Shown here one piece after another: positions 1-6,400 of a stretch of DNA of 9,151 bases (position 1 is the stretch's first letter; each line of letters starts with the position of its first letter). Under the pieces are notes generated by a model. The model was not told the origin of the DNA. It searched no databases and saw nothing but the letters and a program-made list of their open reading frames with translations. A program made the position numbers and the translations under genes. The DNA lies in the NCBI GenBank assembly GCA_023438885.1, contig JAEXPS010000230.1:1-9151 (forward strand), written 5' to 3'. Source of the stretch: Actinomycetes bacterium (GTDB taxonomy: Bacteria; Actinomycetota; Actinomycetes; Actinomycetales; Cellulomonadaceae).

Positions 1-608
1 GGGACGGCGTGGACCCGCACGACGCGCGGGTGGCGGCCCGGGCGGCTTCGAGCCAGGGGGGCGGCGCGCGCCGGCTGGCGCGCGACCCGCAGGCCCGCGA
101 GCGCCGGGCGAGGGTGCTCTCGCTGGCAGGCCGGGTGCGCGGGGTCGGGGACGCGGTGCTGGCCGCCGGCGAGCTCGTCGAGACCGCGCAGGCCGACGCC
201 AAGGCGGCCACCGGCGAGCGGGACGCCACGGAGCGGGCCGCGCTGCTGCACTCCCTCGGCGCGGGCGACCTGGCCACGCTGCCGCCGGCCGTGCGCGCAC
301 AGGTGCGCCAGCTCGAGGAGGAGCAGAAGCGCCGCGCCACCCGCGCGCAGCGTGACGTGCTGGACCGCGCGATGGTGGACCTGCTGTCGCTGTACCGGGA
401 CGTGCTCGTGGTGCAGCTCGGAGCGGACGTCGAGCTGGTCAACGCCGAGCAGGAGGCTCTGGTGCGTGAGCTGGCCGCGGGCTCGTCGGCGGACCAGACG
501 CTGCGCCGCATGGACGCGGTGGGTGTGGCGCGCACACGGCTTGCCGGAAACGTCGCGCCGCTGCTCGCCGTCGAGGCGATGGCGATCGCGCTGCGGCCGC
601 AGGGGTAG
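1..608 (+). CDS. holB: DNA polymerase III subunit delta' (C-terminal part, 5' end outside window)
   Basis: The reading frame is open from the left edge (first whole codon at base 3) to a TAG at 606-608. Only about 200 C-terminal residues are present. The GTG at base 9 is an internal valine, not a start. Delta' is part of the clamp-loader complex, which loads the beta sliding clamp on primed DNA. The visible part is the alpha-helical collar/C-terminal region, not the AAA+ ATPase core. Recognition rests on the actinobacterial HolB signature 'LPPAVRAQVRQLEEEQKRR' followed by 'LDRAMVDLLSLYRDVLVVQL' and 'VELVN', and on the ALA/ARG-rich helices before it. The gene ends 8 nt before the stop codon of the convergent tail-collar operon, leaving no room for a terminator between them. 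The identification is by remembered family sequence. A different AAA+ clamp-loader paralogue is unlikely. Confidence 0.87.
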   Translation, partial: DGVDPHDARVAARAASSQGGGARRLARDPQARERRARVLSLAGRVRGVGDAVLAAGELVETAQADAKAATGERDATERAALLHSLGAGDLATLPPAVRAQVRQLEEEQKRRATRAQRDVLDRAMVDLLSLYRDVLVVQLGADVELVNAEQEALVRELAAGSSADQTLRRMDAVGVARTRLAGNVAPLLAVEAMAIALRPQG

Positions 609-616
609 GGCTCGGC

Positions 617-1144
617 TCAGGGGCGCTCGGGGAACACGCCCTGCAGCGCGATGATGAAGCTCACCACGAGGTACGGCGGCAGGTTGTTGTGCGGCACGCC
701 GTCGCCCGTGACCCCGAGCGCGCCGGGTGACATCGCCACCTCGTTCCCGGTGCCGTACAGCTTCTCGGTCGCCCGCCCCTGCCGGGACACCGCCCAGACC
801 GCGCCGGACGGGTTTCCGGTGGTGCCGTAGGCCGTGCTGCCCCGCGCGGTGTGGGTGTGGGACGGAATCTGTTCGGCAGTGAGTCCCACCGTCTCGGCGC
901 CGAGGTGCTCGCCGAGAAGGACGTCGGAGAGGCCGGGGCCCTGGCCGTGGCCGATCGGCGTGACGCCCTGGAGGTCGGGGAGGGCGAACGTCGACTTGCC
1001 GTCGCCGCCGTACGTGGTGCCGAGCAGGGAGAAGAGCGCGGTGTTCTGCCGGATCGGCAGGAGCTGGCCGTCGCAGAAGGCCCAGCCCGTGGGGGCGAAG
1101 TTCCCGGCGAACATCCGGATCTCGGCGATGAAGGGATCAGACAC
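617..1144 (-). CDS. Phage tail-collar domain protein, copy C (MdpB-type, last gene of operon)
   Basis: This gene encodes 175 aa. The chosen start is GTG at 1144-1142: it aligns with the starts of the two paralogues and has a GAGG (1154-1151) 6 nt upstream that overlaps the TGA of copy B. The same frame stays open far upstream, to 2101, but there it reads arginine-rich shadow sequence. The N-terminal half is a typical collar domain: 'EIRMFAGNFAPTGWAFCDG', then 'LLPI', 'ALFSLLGTTYGGDG' and 'FALPDL' (about residues 8-58). An HTH-type HxH motif lies at 96-98, and the C-terminus is 'NNLPPYLVVSFIIALQGVFP'. Compared with copies A and B (166 and 165 aa), it has a longer middle and lacks the usual HEN before the C-terminal block (HNN here). 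The domain is known from phage tail fibre and short-tail proteins and from chromosomal 'microcystin-dependent protein' genes. The function of the chromosomal versions is unclear. No signal peptide or membrane segment is seen. Confidence 0.9.
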   Translation of the reverse strand: MSDPFIAEIRMFAGNFAPTGWAFCDGQLLPIRQNTALFSLLGTTYGGDGKSTFALPDLQGVTPIGHGQGPGLSDVLLGEHLGAETVGLTAEQIPSHTHTARGSTAYGTTGNPSGAVWAVSRQGRATEKLYGTGNEVAMSPGALGVTGDGVPHNNLPPYLVVSFIIALQGVFPERP

Positions 1145-1152
1145 GGGACGCC

Positions 1153-1650
1153 TCAGTTCTGCGAGGGGAAGATGCCCGCGAGGGCGATGGCGAACGAGAT
1201 CACCAGGTACGGACCTCGGTTCTCGTGCGACTGGTTGCCGCCGCTGGGCCCGACGGCCGCGGCGTGCATCGCCACCTGGCTGGCCGGCCCGTAGTGGGAG
1301 ACGGTGGTGGCGGCCCAGCGGGCGCCCGCGGGGGAGGTGGCCGTCCCGGGGCCGTCGGACGCCGTCAGGGGGTGGGTGTGCGGCGGCAGCTCCCTGGCCA
1401 TCAGGGTGTGCACCACCTCGCCGCCTTTCTGGGCGAGGTAGAAGTCCGGCCCGACGTGGATCGGCAGCCGGTTCCTCAGGTCCGGCAGCGCGAAGTTCAC
1501 CCGGCCGTCGCCGCCGTACATGGTGCCCAAGAGGGAGAACAGGGCCTGGTTCTGGTTGATCGGCAGCAGCTGGCCGTCGCAGAGCGCCCAGCCCTTCGGG
1601 GCATGGCCGAAGGACATCATCCGGATCTCGCCAAGGAAGGGTTCGGACAC
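1153..1650 (-). CDS. Phage tail-collar domain protein, copy B (MdpB-type)
   Basis: This gene encodes 165 aa. It starts at GTG 1650-1648, preceded by AGGAG (1660-1656) with a 5-nt spacer. The A of the AGGAG is the last base of copy A's TGA, so ribosomes finishing copy A sit on this site. The protein shows the collar domain at about residues 7-58: 'GEIRMM', 'APKGWALCDGQLLPI', 'ALFSLLGTMYGGDG' and 'FALPDLRNRLPIH'. An HTH (HxH) motif is at 91-93, and the C-terminal block runs from 'GPSGGNQSHENRGPYLVIS' to 'GIFP'. Unlike copies A and C, the usual 'F-x-G-N-F' after EIR is replaced by 'MSFGHAP'. It is probably an oligomeric fibre-tip or assembly protein by analogy with phage collar proteins. The chromosomal role is not established. 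It has no export signal. Confidence 0.9.
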   Translation of the reverse strand: MSEPFLGEIRMMSFGHAPKGWALCDGQLLPINQNQALFSLLGTMYGGDGRVNFALPDLRNRLPIHVGPDFYLAQKGGEVVHTLMARELPPHTHPLTASDGPGTATSPAGARWAATTVSHYGPASQVAMHAAAVGPSGGNQSHENRGPYLVISFAIALAGIFPSQN

Positions 1651-1659
1651 GGGTGCTCC

Positions 1660-2160
1660 TCAGACCGGTGAAGGGAAGACGCCGACGGTGGCGATGATGA
1701 AGTTGACGCCCAGCGACGGGGACCGGTTCTCGTGCGGCAGACTGCCGCCGGACGGGCCTACGGACCCGATCGCGAGGTCGGTGTCCGGCGCGGTGGTCGC
1801 GAACGCGGCGGTCGCCCCTGCCGCCCACGTGGCGGCCCCGGGCTCGCCGCTCGTCGCCGCGGCCACCGAGGCGAGCGGGGTGTGGCCGTGCGCGGGCAGC
1901 TGCGGCAGGGTCAGCGTCACCTCCTCGACGCCACCGGCTTCGCCGATGATCGCCCCGCTGCCCTGATGCACCGGCGCGCGCCCGCGCAGGTCGGGCAGCG
2001 CGAAGTTCGTCTCCCCGTCGCCGCCGTAGGTGGTGCCGATGAGCTGGAACAGCGACTCGTACTCGGTGATCGGCAGCAGCGACCCGTCGCAGAACAGCCA
2101 ACCGAGGGGGGCGAAGTTCCCCCCGAAGATCCGGATCTCGCCGATGTAGCCGACGGACAT
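1660..2160 (-). CDS. Phage tail-collar domain protein, copy A (MdpB-type, first of the three)
   Basis: This gene encodes 166 aa. The start is ATG 2160-2158, which overlaps the upstream TGA by one base (TGATG), with a strong GGAGG at 2171-2167 and a 6-nt spacer. The frame remains open upstream but has no family similarity there. The collar domain covers about residues 7-64: 'GEIRIFGGNFAPLGWLFCDG', 'LLPI', 'GTTYGGDG' and 'FALPDLRGRAPVH'. The HxH motif is HGH at 91-93, in the same position as HTH in copy B. The C-terminus is 'GPSGGSLPHENRSPSLGVN' followed by 'FIIATVGVFP'. It is the most diverged copy around residues 32-41 ('TEYESLFQLI' instead of 'QNxALFSLL'). It is likely to act with copies B and C because all three are translated in a coupled series. 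No signal peptide is seen. Confidence 0.9.
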   Translation of the reverse strand: MSVGYIGEIRIFGGNFAPLGWLFCDGSLLPITEYESLFQLIGTTYGGDGETNFALPDLRGRAPVHQGSGAIIGEAGGVEEVTLTLPQLPAHGHTPLASVAAATSGEPGAATWAAGATAAFATTAPDTDLAIGSVGPSGGSLPHENRSPSLGVNFIIATVGVFPSPV

Positions 2161-2459
2161 CAGTCGCCTCCAGGGTCGGGTACGACGAAGGTCGCCGTCA
2201 GCCGGGTGCCGCCGGCGGTGGCCGCCTCCGGCACGACGAAGACCGCCACGGGCTCGGCATCGGGCAGGTGCACCAGCACCGATCCCTGGGGGAGGGCGCC
2301 GGGCGCCTCGAACGTCACGTGCCAGGTGAGCCAGCCACCCGCCGTGACCGGCTCGCTGTAGGCGGCGCAGCGCCACGTCGACGCGGCGCTGCCGGCCTCG
2401 ACCAGCAGGTCCAGGCCCACCGCGGCCCGCCAGGCAGCCGAGGACGCCTCCACGCTCAT
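2160..2459 (-). CDS. Small protein, probable diverged DUF6916-like paralogue
   Basis: This gene encodes 99 aa. The start is ATG 2459-2457, overlapping the GNAT stop as ATGA, with GAGG at 2470-2467 and a 7-nt spacer. It ends in the TGATG overlap with collar copy A. No domain is obvious at first sight. Its C-terminal half (about 44-92), with pattern TWHVTFEAPG-LPQG-LVH-VFVVP-GGTRLTA, can be laid over residues 74-118 of the Tat protein encoded at 2927-3295 (FTLTFR-LP-LVH-LHLGPVGPDG-LLEAV). That pattern is the one I associate with DUF6916, a small beta-rich domain found beside tail-collar genes. Unlike the first copy, it has no signal peptide and so should be cytoplasmic. The relationship is inferred by eye and needs a profile comparison. 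The gene itself is well supported by its overlaps on both sides. Confidence 0.75.
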   Translation of the reverse strand: MSVEASSAAWRAAVGLDLLVEAGSAASTWRCAAYSEPVTAGGWLTWHVTFEAPGALPQGSVLVHLPDAEPVAVFVVPEAATAGGTRLTATFVVPDPGGD

Positions 2460-2923
2460 CGGGCCGCCTCGAGCACCAGGTCGAGCCCGTCGTCCGCGAC
2501 GGCGACGAAGCCCAGCCGCTCGTAGAGCCGGCAGGCGGGGTTGTCGCGCCGCACGGTCAGCCGCACCGGGCCGCCGGCCTCGTCGAGCAGCGCGCGCAGC
2601 ACCGCGGTGCCGATGCCGCGGCCCTGACGGCTCGGCGCCACCGCGATGTCGACGACGTACGTGATGCCGGCCTGCCGGTGCGTCAGCAGCCGGCCCACCG
2701 GTTCGCCGTCCGCCACGAGCACCTGCGCGCGGGCGCCGGGGAAGGCCGCGGCGTACCAGCGCTCACGGGCCGCGCGCTGCTGCGCGCAGAAGGCGGCGAC
2801 CGTGGCGGCGTCCCAGCCGGTGACGGCCAGCTCGTCGGCGCGCGTGGCCGCGTACAGCTCGGCGAGGAACGCGTCGTCCTCGGGCGTCTGGCTGCGGCGC
2901 GCCACGGCCACTGCGGTCGGCAT
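2456..2923 (-). CDS. GNAT-family N-acetyltransferase
   Basis: This gene encodes 155 aa. It begins at ATG 2923-2921, 3 nt after the TGA of the preceding gene. No convincing Shine-Dalgarno sequence is visible, so it probably depends on translational coupling. It has the GNAT fold signatures: the N-terminal 'DDAFLAELYAATRADELA' helix region, beta4 plus motif A 'VDIAVAPSRQGRGIGTAVL' (about 91-109) with the acetyl-CoA pyrophosphate-binding RQGRGIG at 99-105, and motif B 'RDNPACRLYERLGF' (126-139) with the Tyr134 typical of the general acid position. It should transfer an acetyl group from acetyl-CoA to an amine. The substrate cannot be read from sequence. GNAT genes with this 'LYAxTRxxEL' N-terminus are, to my memory, recurrent partners of MdpB-type collar genes, which suggests a role in modifying a component of the same system. 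It is cytoplasmic. Confidence 0.92.
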   Translation of the reverse strand: MPTAVAVARRSQTPEDDAFLAELYAATRADELAVTGWDAATVAAFCAQQRAARERWYAAAFPGARAQVLVADGEPVGRLLTHRQAGITYVVDIAVAPSRQGRGIGTAVLRALLDEAGGPVRLTVRRDNPACRLYERLGFVAVADDGLDLVLEAAR

Positions 2924-2926
2924 CGC

Positions 2927-3295
2927 TCAGACGGTCCGGTTGACGACGGCCTCGAGCAGATCGCCGTCGGGCCCCACCGGCCCGAGGTGGAGGGTCAGCG
3001 CGCGGTCGCCGTGCACCAGCGTGCGGATGGCGCTCGGCAGTTCGTCGGTCGTGGCGGTGCGGAACGTCAGGGTGAAGGCGTCCTCGTGCGCGGCGCCACC
3101 CGGCCCGCTCACGTCGTCGAGACGGATGCTCGCCCCGGTCTCGTCGTCCCGGAAGCTCTGGCCGACGAGGCCGCGCATGCTCGCCAGCGTCAGGGGGATC
3201 GGCCGGCGCGTCACTTCGACGCCGACGGCGGCGGCCACCGCGCCGGCCGCGGCGATGCCGGCGGTCGAGGCGAGGAAGGTGCGTCGCGTGATCAC
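2927..3295 (-). CDS. DUF6916-type protein with Tat signal (first gene of collar operon)
   Basis: This gene encodes 122 aa. The start is GTG 3295-3293, with GGAG (3307-3304) 8 nt upstream. The N-terminus 'MITRRTFLAS' is a twin-arginine motif (Arg4-Arg5), followed by an Ala/Gly-rich hydrophobic stretch (about 10-26). It should be exported folded by the Tat system. A cleavage site is not clear-cut, so it could remain membrane-anchored. There is no lipobox. Residues about 35-119 carry the pattern I associate with DUF6916: 'LVGQSFRDDETGASIRL', 'FTLTFR', 'LVHGDRALTLHLGPVGPDG' and 'EAVVN'. The function of the domain is unknown. The protein contains no cysteine. It lies directly behind the palindrome-bearing promoter region and is the only product of the six-gene operon with an export signal. 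Confidence 0.82.
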   Translation of the reverse strand: MITRRTFLASTAGIAAAGAVAAAVGVEVTRRPIPLTLASMRGLVGQSFRDDETGASIRLDDVSGPGGAAHEDAFTLTFRTATTDELPSAIRTLVHGDRALTLHLGPVGPDGDLLEAVVNRTV

Positions 3296-3403
3296 TGCAG
3301 GTGCTCCGGGGGGTGCGGCGGACGGGTGATCATAAGCAGAATCACCCGTTCTCCGAGGTCAGAAGGCCGAACGGCGGCGGGTGAAACCTCCTAGGCTCCG
3401 GTG
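3296..3403. promoter_or_regulatory. Divergent intergenic control region
   Basis: This 108-bp stretch separates the leftward collar operon from the rightward surface-protein gene and must hold both promoters. Facing left, it has a TATGAT -10 candidate (bases 3334-3329, - strand) with no clear -35, and a predicted 5' leader of about 25-30 nt. Facing right, it has TAGGCT at 3392-3397 directly before the GTG. The two -10 candidates are about 60 bp apart, so a regulator bound at the inverted repeat could affect both genes. Confidence 0.6.
3322..3349. promoter_or_regulatory. Perfect 9+9 bp inverted repeat, candidate operator
   Basis: The left arm ACGGGTGAT (3322-3330) and right arm ATCACCCGT (3341-3349) are exact reverse complements separated by 10 nt. 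Half-site centres are 19 bp apart, close to two helical turns, as expected for a dimeric DNA-binding protein. The left arm overlaps the TATGAT -10 candidate and the likely start of the leftward transcript, so bound protein would block transcription. It could instead act as an RNA hairpin, but most of it lies upstream of the inferred transcription start. Confidence 0.6.
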
Positions 3404-3404
3404 G
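3392..3404 (+). promoter_or_regulatory. -10 element (TAGGCT) for a leaderless surface-protein transcript
   Basis: TAGGCT at 3392-3397 fits the actinobacterial TANNNT -10 hexamer. Six bases follow, and then GTG at 3404. That is the standard distance from -10 to transcription start, so the mRNA would begin at the start codon itself. No Shine-Dalgarno sequence is seen before 3401 or 3404, which supports a leaderless message. No good -35 is visible. Confidence 0.5.
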
Positions 3405-6400
3405 TGCCTCGCGCCCACCGCACTTCGCGCCCCCTGTTCTCGTTCGGAGCCGTCGCCGCGCTGGTGGTCGCCGGAGCGCTGGTGCCGACCGGCGCGACCG
3501 CCGCCGCGACGCTCGTCGTGACCACCGTGGGCGACGCCGCGCTGGTCTCCGGATGCTCGGACGGCGTCGCGGAGACCACGCTGCGCGAGGCGCTCTGCCT
3601 CGCCACGGCCCCGGGCGCCTCGCCCGCGACGGTCACCGTGCCGGCCGGGACCATCCAGCTGAGCGGCCCCCTGTCGGTGTCGCCGGATCTCGCTGGGTCC
3701 GTGGTCAGGGTCACCGGCGCGGGCGCGGGGGCGACGACGATCAAGGCGGCCGCGGGCACGCGCGCCTTCGACCTCGACCCCTTCCTCGTCGGCGGCCTCG
3801 ACCTGACGCTCGAGCAACTGACGGTCACCGGCGGCACGGGTCCGGCCGCGGACCTCGGCGGCGGCGCGATCCTGGCCGGCAGCGGGGACCCCGGTGCCCC
3901 CGACGCGTTGACGCTGCGCGAGTGTGCGGTGACCGGCAACGCCAACGTGCCGTCCGCTGCACCCTTCGCAGCGGCCGCCGGCGGCGCGGTCTCGATGACC
4001 GGCGGGTCGCTGACGATCGACGGGTGCACGTTCAGCGGGAACGCCGCCTACGGAGCCTCCGGCGGGGCGGTGGCGTTCATCGCCGTCGACTCCTCCGACA
4101 CCGTGACGATCACCGGGTCGACCTTCGCCGGGAACAGCGTGGACGCAACGTCTGTTGCCGGCGTGGTCGGCGGCGGTGCGGTGTACGTCCAGTCGTTCGC
4201 CGGGCAGCCGACGACGACGATCAGCCGCACCACGTTCGACGGCAACACCGTGACGTCCGCTTCGCCGTCGGAGGCCTTCGGGTCCGCGGTGTGGTCCCCT
4301 GCGGGCACGACGACGATCGAGGAGAGCTCGGTCGCCGGAGGGACGGTCACGGGCGCCGCCGGCTCCGGCGGCGCCCTGCACCTCGGCGCCGGCTCGGTGA
4401 CGGGCTCCCGGCTGGTGGGCAACGCCACCGTGATCGGCGCGACGACCACGCGCGACGCCGTGCGCGGCACCGGCGTCACCGTCACCGGCAACTGGTGGGG
4501 CTGCGCCAACCCTCCCGCCGAGGCCGGTTGCCAGACCGCGCCGGACGCGACGACGGTGCTGCCGGCCGTGGTGCTGACCGGGACGGCGGCCCCCGCGGCG
4601 GTCCGCGCCGGCGAGACCTCGACGATCACGGCCACGATCGCGATGTCGGACGGCACGGACGTGGCCGACTCGATCGTGGCGGCGCTGGCCGTCGCCCCGG
4701 TGCAGTGGTCGGCGGGTGGCGTGGGGAGCGTCGCGGGCGACGCGACGCTGGGCGCCGACCTGACCGGCTCCGGCACGCTCACGATGGGTGGAGCCCCGGC
4801 GACGGTCACGGTCTCGGTGGACGGCGCGTCGGTCCCGGTGAGCGTCGGGCTCCTCGTGCCGCCGACGGTCGGCAACCCCGCGGACCAGACCGTCCTGGAG
4901 AACGGCAGCGCGGTGTTCACCGTCACGGCGTCGGGTTCGCCCGCGCCGTCCGTGACGTGGGAGTCGGCCGCGCCCGGTTCGTCGACGTGGGCCCCGGTCC
5001 CCGGAGCGACCGGGAGCACGCTGACGGTGGCGTCGGTGACGCGAGCCCTCGACGGGACGCGGTACCGCGCGGTGGCGTCGAACGACGTCGGCTCGGCGGC
5101 CACGTCCGCGGCGGCGACGCTCACGGTCACGTGGGGGCCGGAGGTCGCCACGGCGCCGACCCCGGTCACCGTGGTGGCCGGGCAGGTGGCCGGGTTCAGC
5201 GTGGTGGCGGCCGGCAACCCGGCGCCCGCCTACCAGTGGCAGACGTCGACCGACGGCTCGACGTGGACCGACGTCGCCGGCGCCTCGTCGGCCACCTACC
5301 ACCGGACGACGACCGCGGGCGACGACGGCCTCCTGGTCCGGGCGCACCTGACCGGAGCCGGGGCCGGCGACACCACGCCGGTGGTGCTCACGGTGCAGTA
5401 CACGGGCACCCTCAGCGGGCCGGCGAGCACGACGGTCGCCGAGGGCGTCACGGCGACCTTCTCCGCGACACCCGTGGGGTTCAAGCCCGCACCGGCGATC
5501 CGCTGGCAGCGGTGGACCGGGGGCGCCTGGGTGGACGTCCCGGCGGCGAGCGGCCCGACGTTCGAGGTGGTCGGAGCCGCGGCGCTGGACGGCAGCCAGT
5601 ACCGCGCGGTGGCGACCAGCACGTTCGTCGACTCCACCACCGTCGAGACGCCCAGCCCCGCTGCGGTGCTGACCGTCACGTACGGCCCGGTGGTGGGCGC
5701 CGACCCGACGAGCGTCAGCGGCGTGATCGGTGAGGCGGTGACGTTCGCGGCCTCTGCCCACGGAAACCCGGTTCCGACCGTTCGATGGCAGTACGCGGCG
5801 CCCGGTGAGGCCTGGTCCTACGTGCCGGGCGCGACCGGGACCACCTACACCCGCACGCTCACCGCCGCCGACGACGGCATGCTGGTCCGCGCGGAGTTCA
5901 CCGGCGCGGGCGTGGCCACGACCGCGTCGGCGCGGATCACCGTCGCCGCCGCGCCGCTGGTCACCGCCGAGCCCGCGCCGGCGACGGTCGACGCCGGCGG
6001 CGTCGCAACGTTCACCGTCGGCGTCTTCGGCGTGCCGGCGCCCGTGCTGCAGTGGCAGTCCGACGCGAGCGGCACCTGGGCGGACCTCCTCGGCCAGACC
6101 GGGCCCACGCTGAGCGTCATCGGGTCCTCGGCGCTGGACGGCGTCCAGTACCGCGCCGTGGCGACCAACGCGCACGGCACGGCCGCCAGCGCACCGGCGC
6201 TGCTCACGGTCCTCTCGGCACCGACCGTCACCACCCCGGCGGACGTGACGACGCGGCCCGGGGTGGCGGTGACGTTCAGCACCACGGCGTCCGGACGCCC
6301 GGCTCCGGCTCTGACGTGGCAGACCTCCACCGACGGCGTCGCCTGGACGGACGCGGGCACGGGTCCGCAGCTGACGCTGACGCCGACGCTCGCCGACGAC

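Noticed and set aside
617..2101. A 494-aa leftward open frame that looks like a fusion ending in a collar protein
   Set aside because: Only the last 175 codons have family similarity. The upstream part is arginine/proline-rich shadow sequence over copies A and B, and the GTG at 1144 has its own ribosome site.
617..2160. Prophage remnant or phage tail module
   Set aside because: Collar domains are the only phage-like feature. No integrase, capsid, terminase, sheath, tube, baseplate, holin or lysin gene is present, and the neighbours fit a chromosomal accessory operon.
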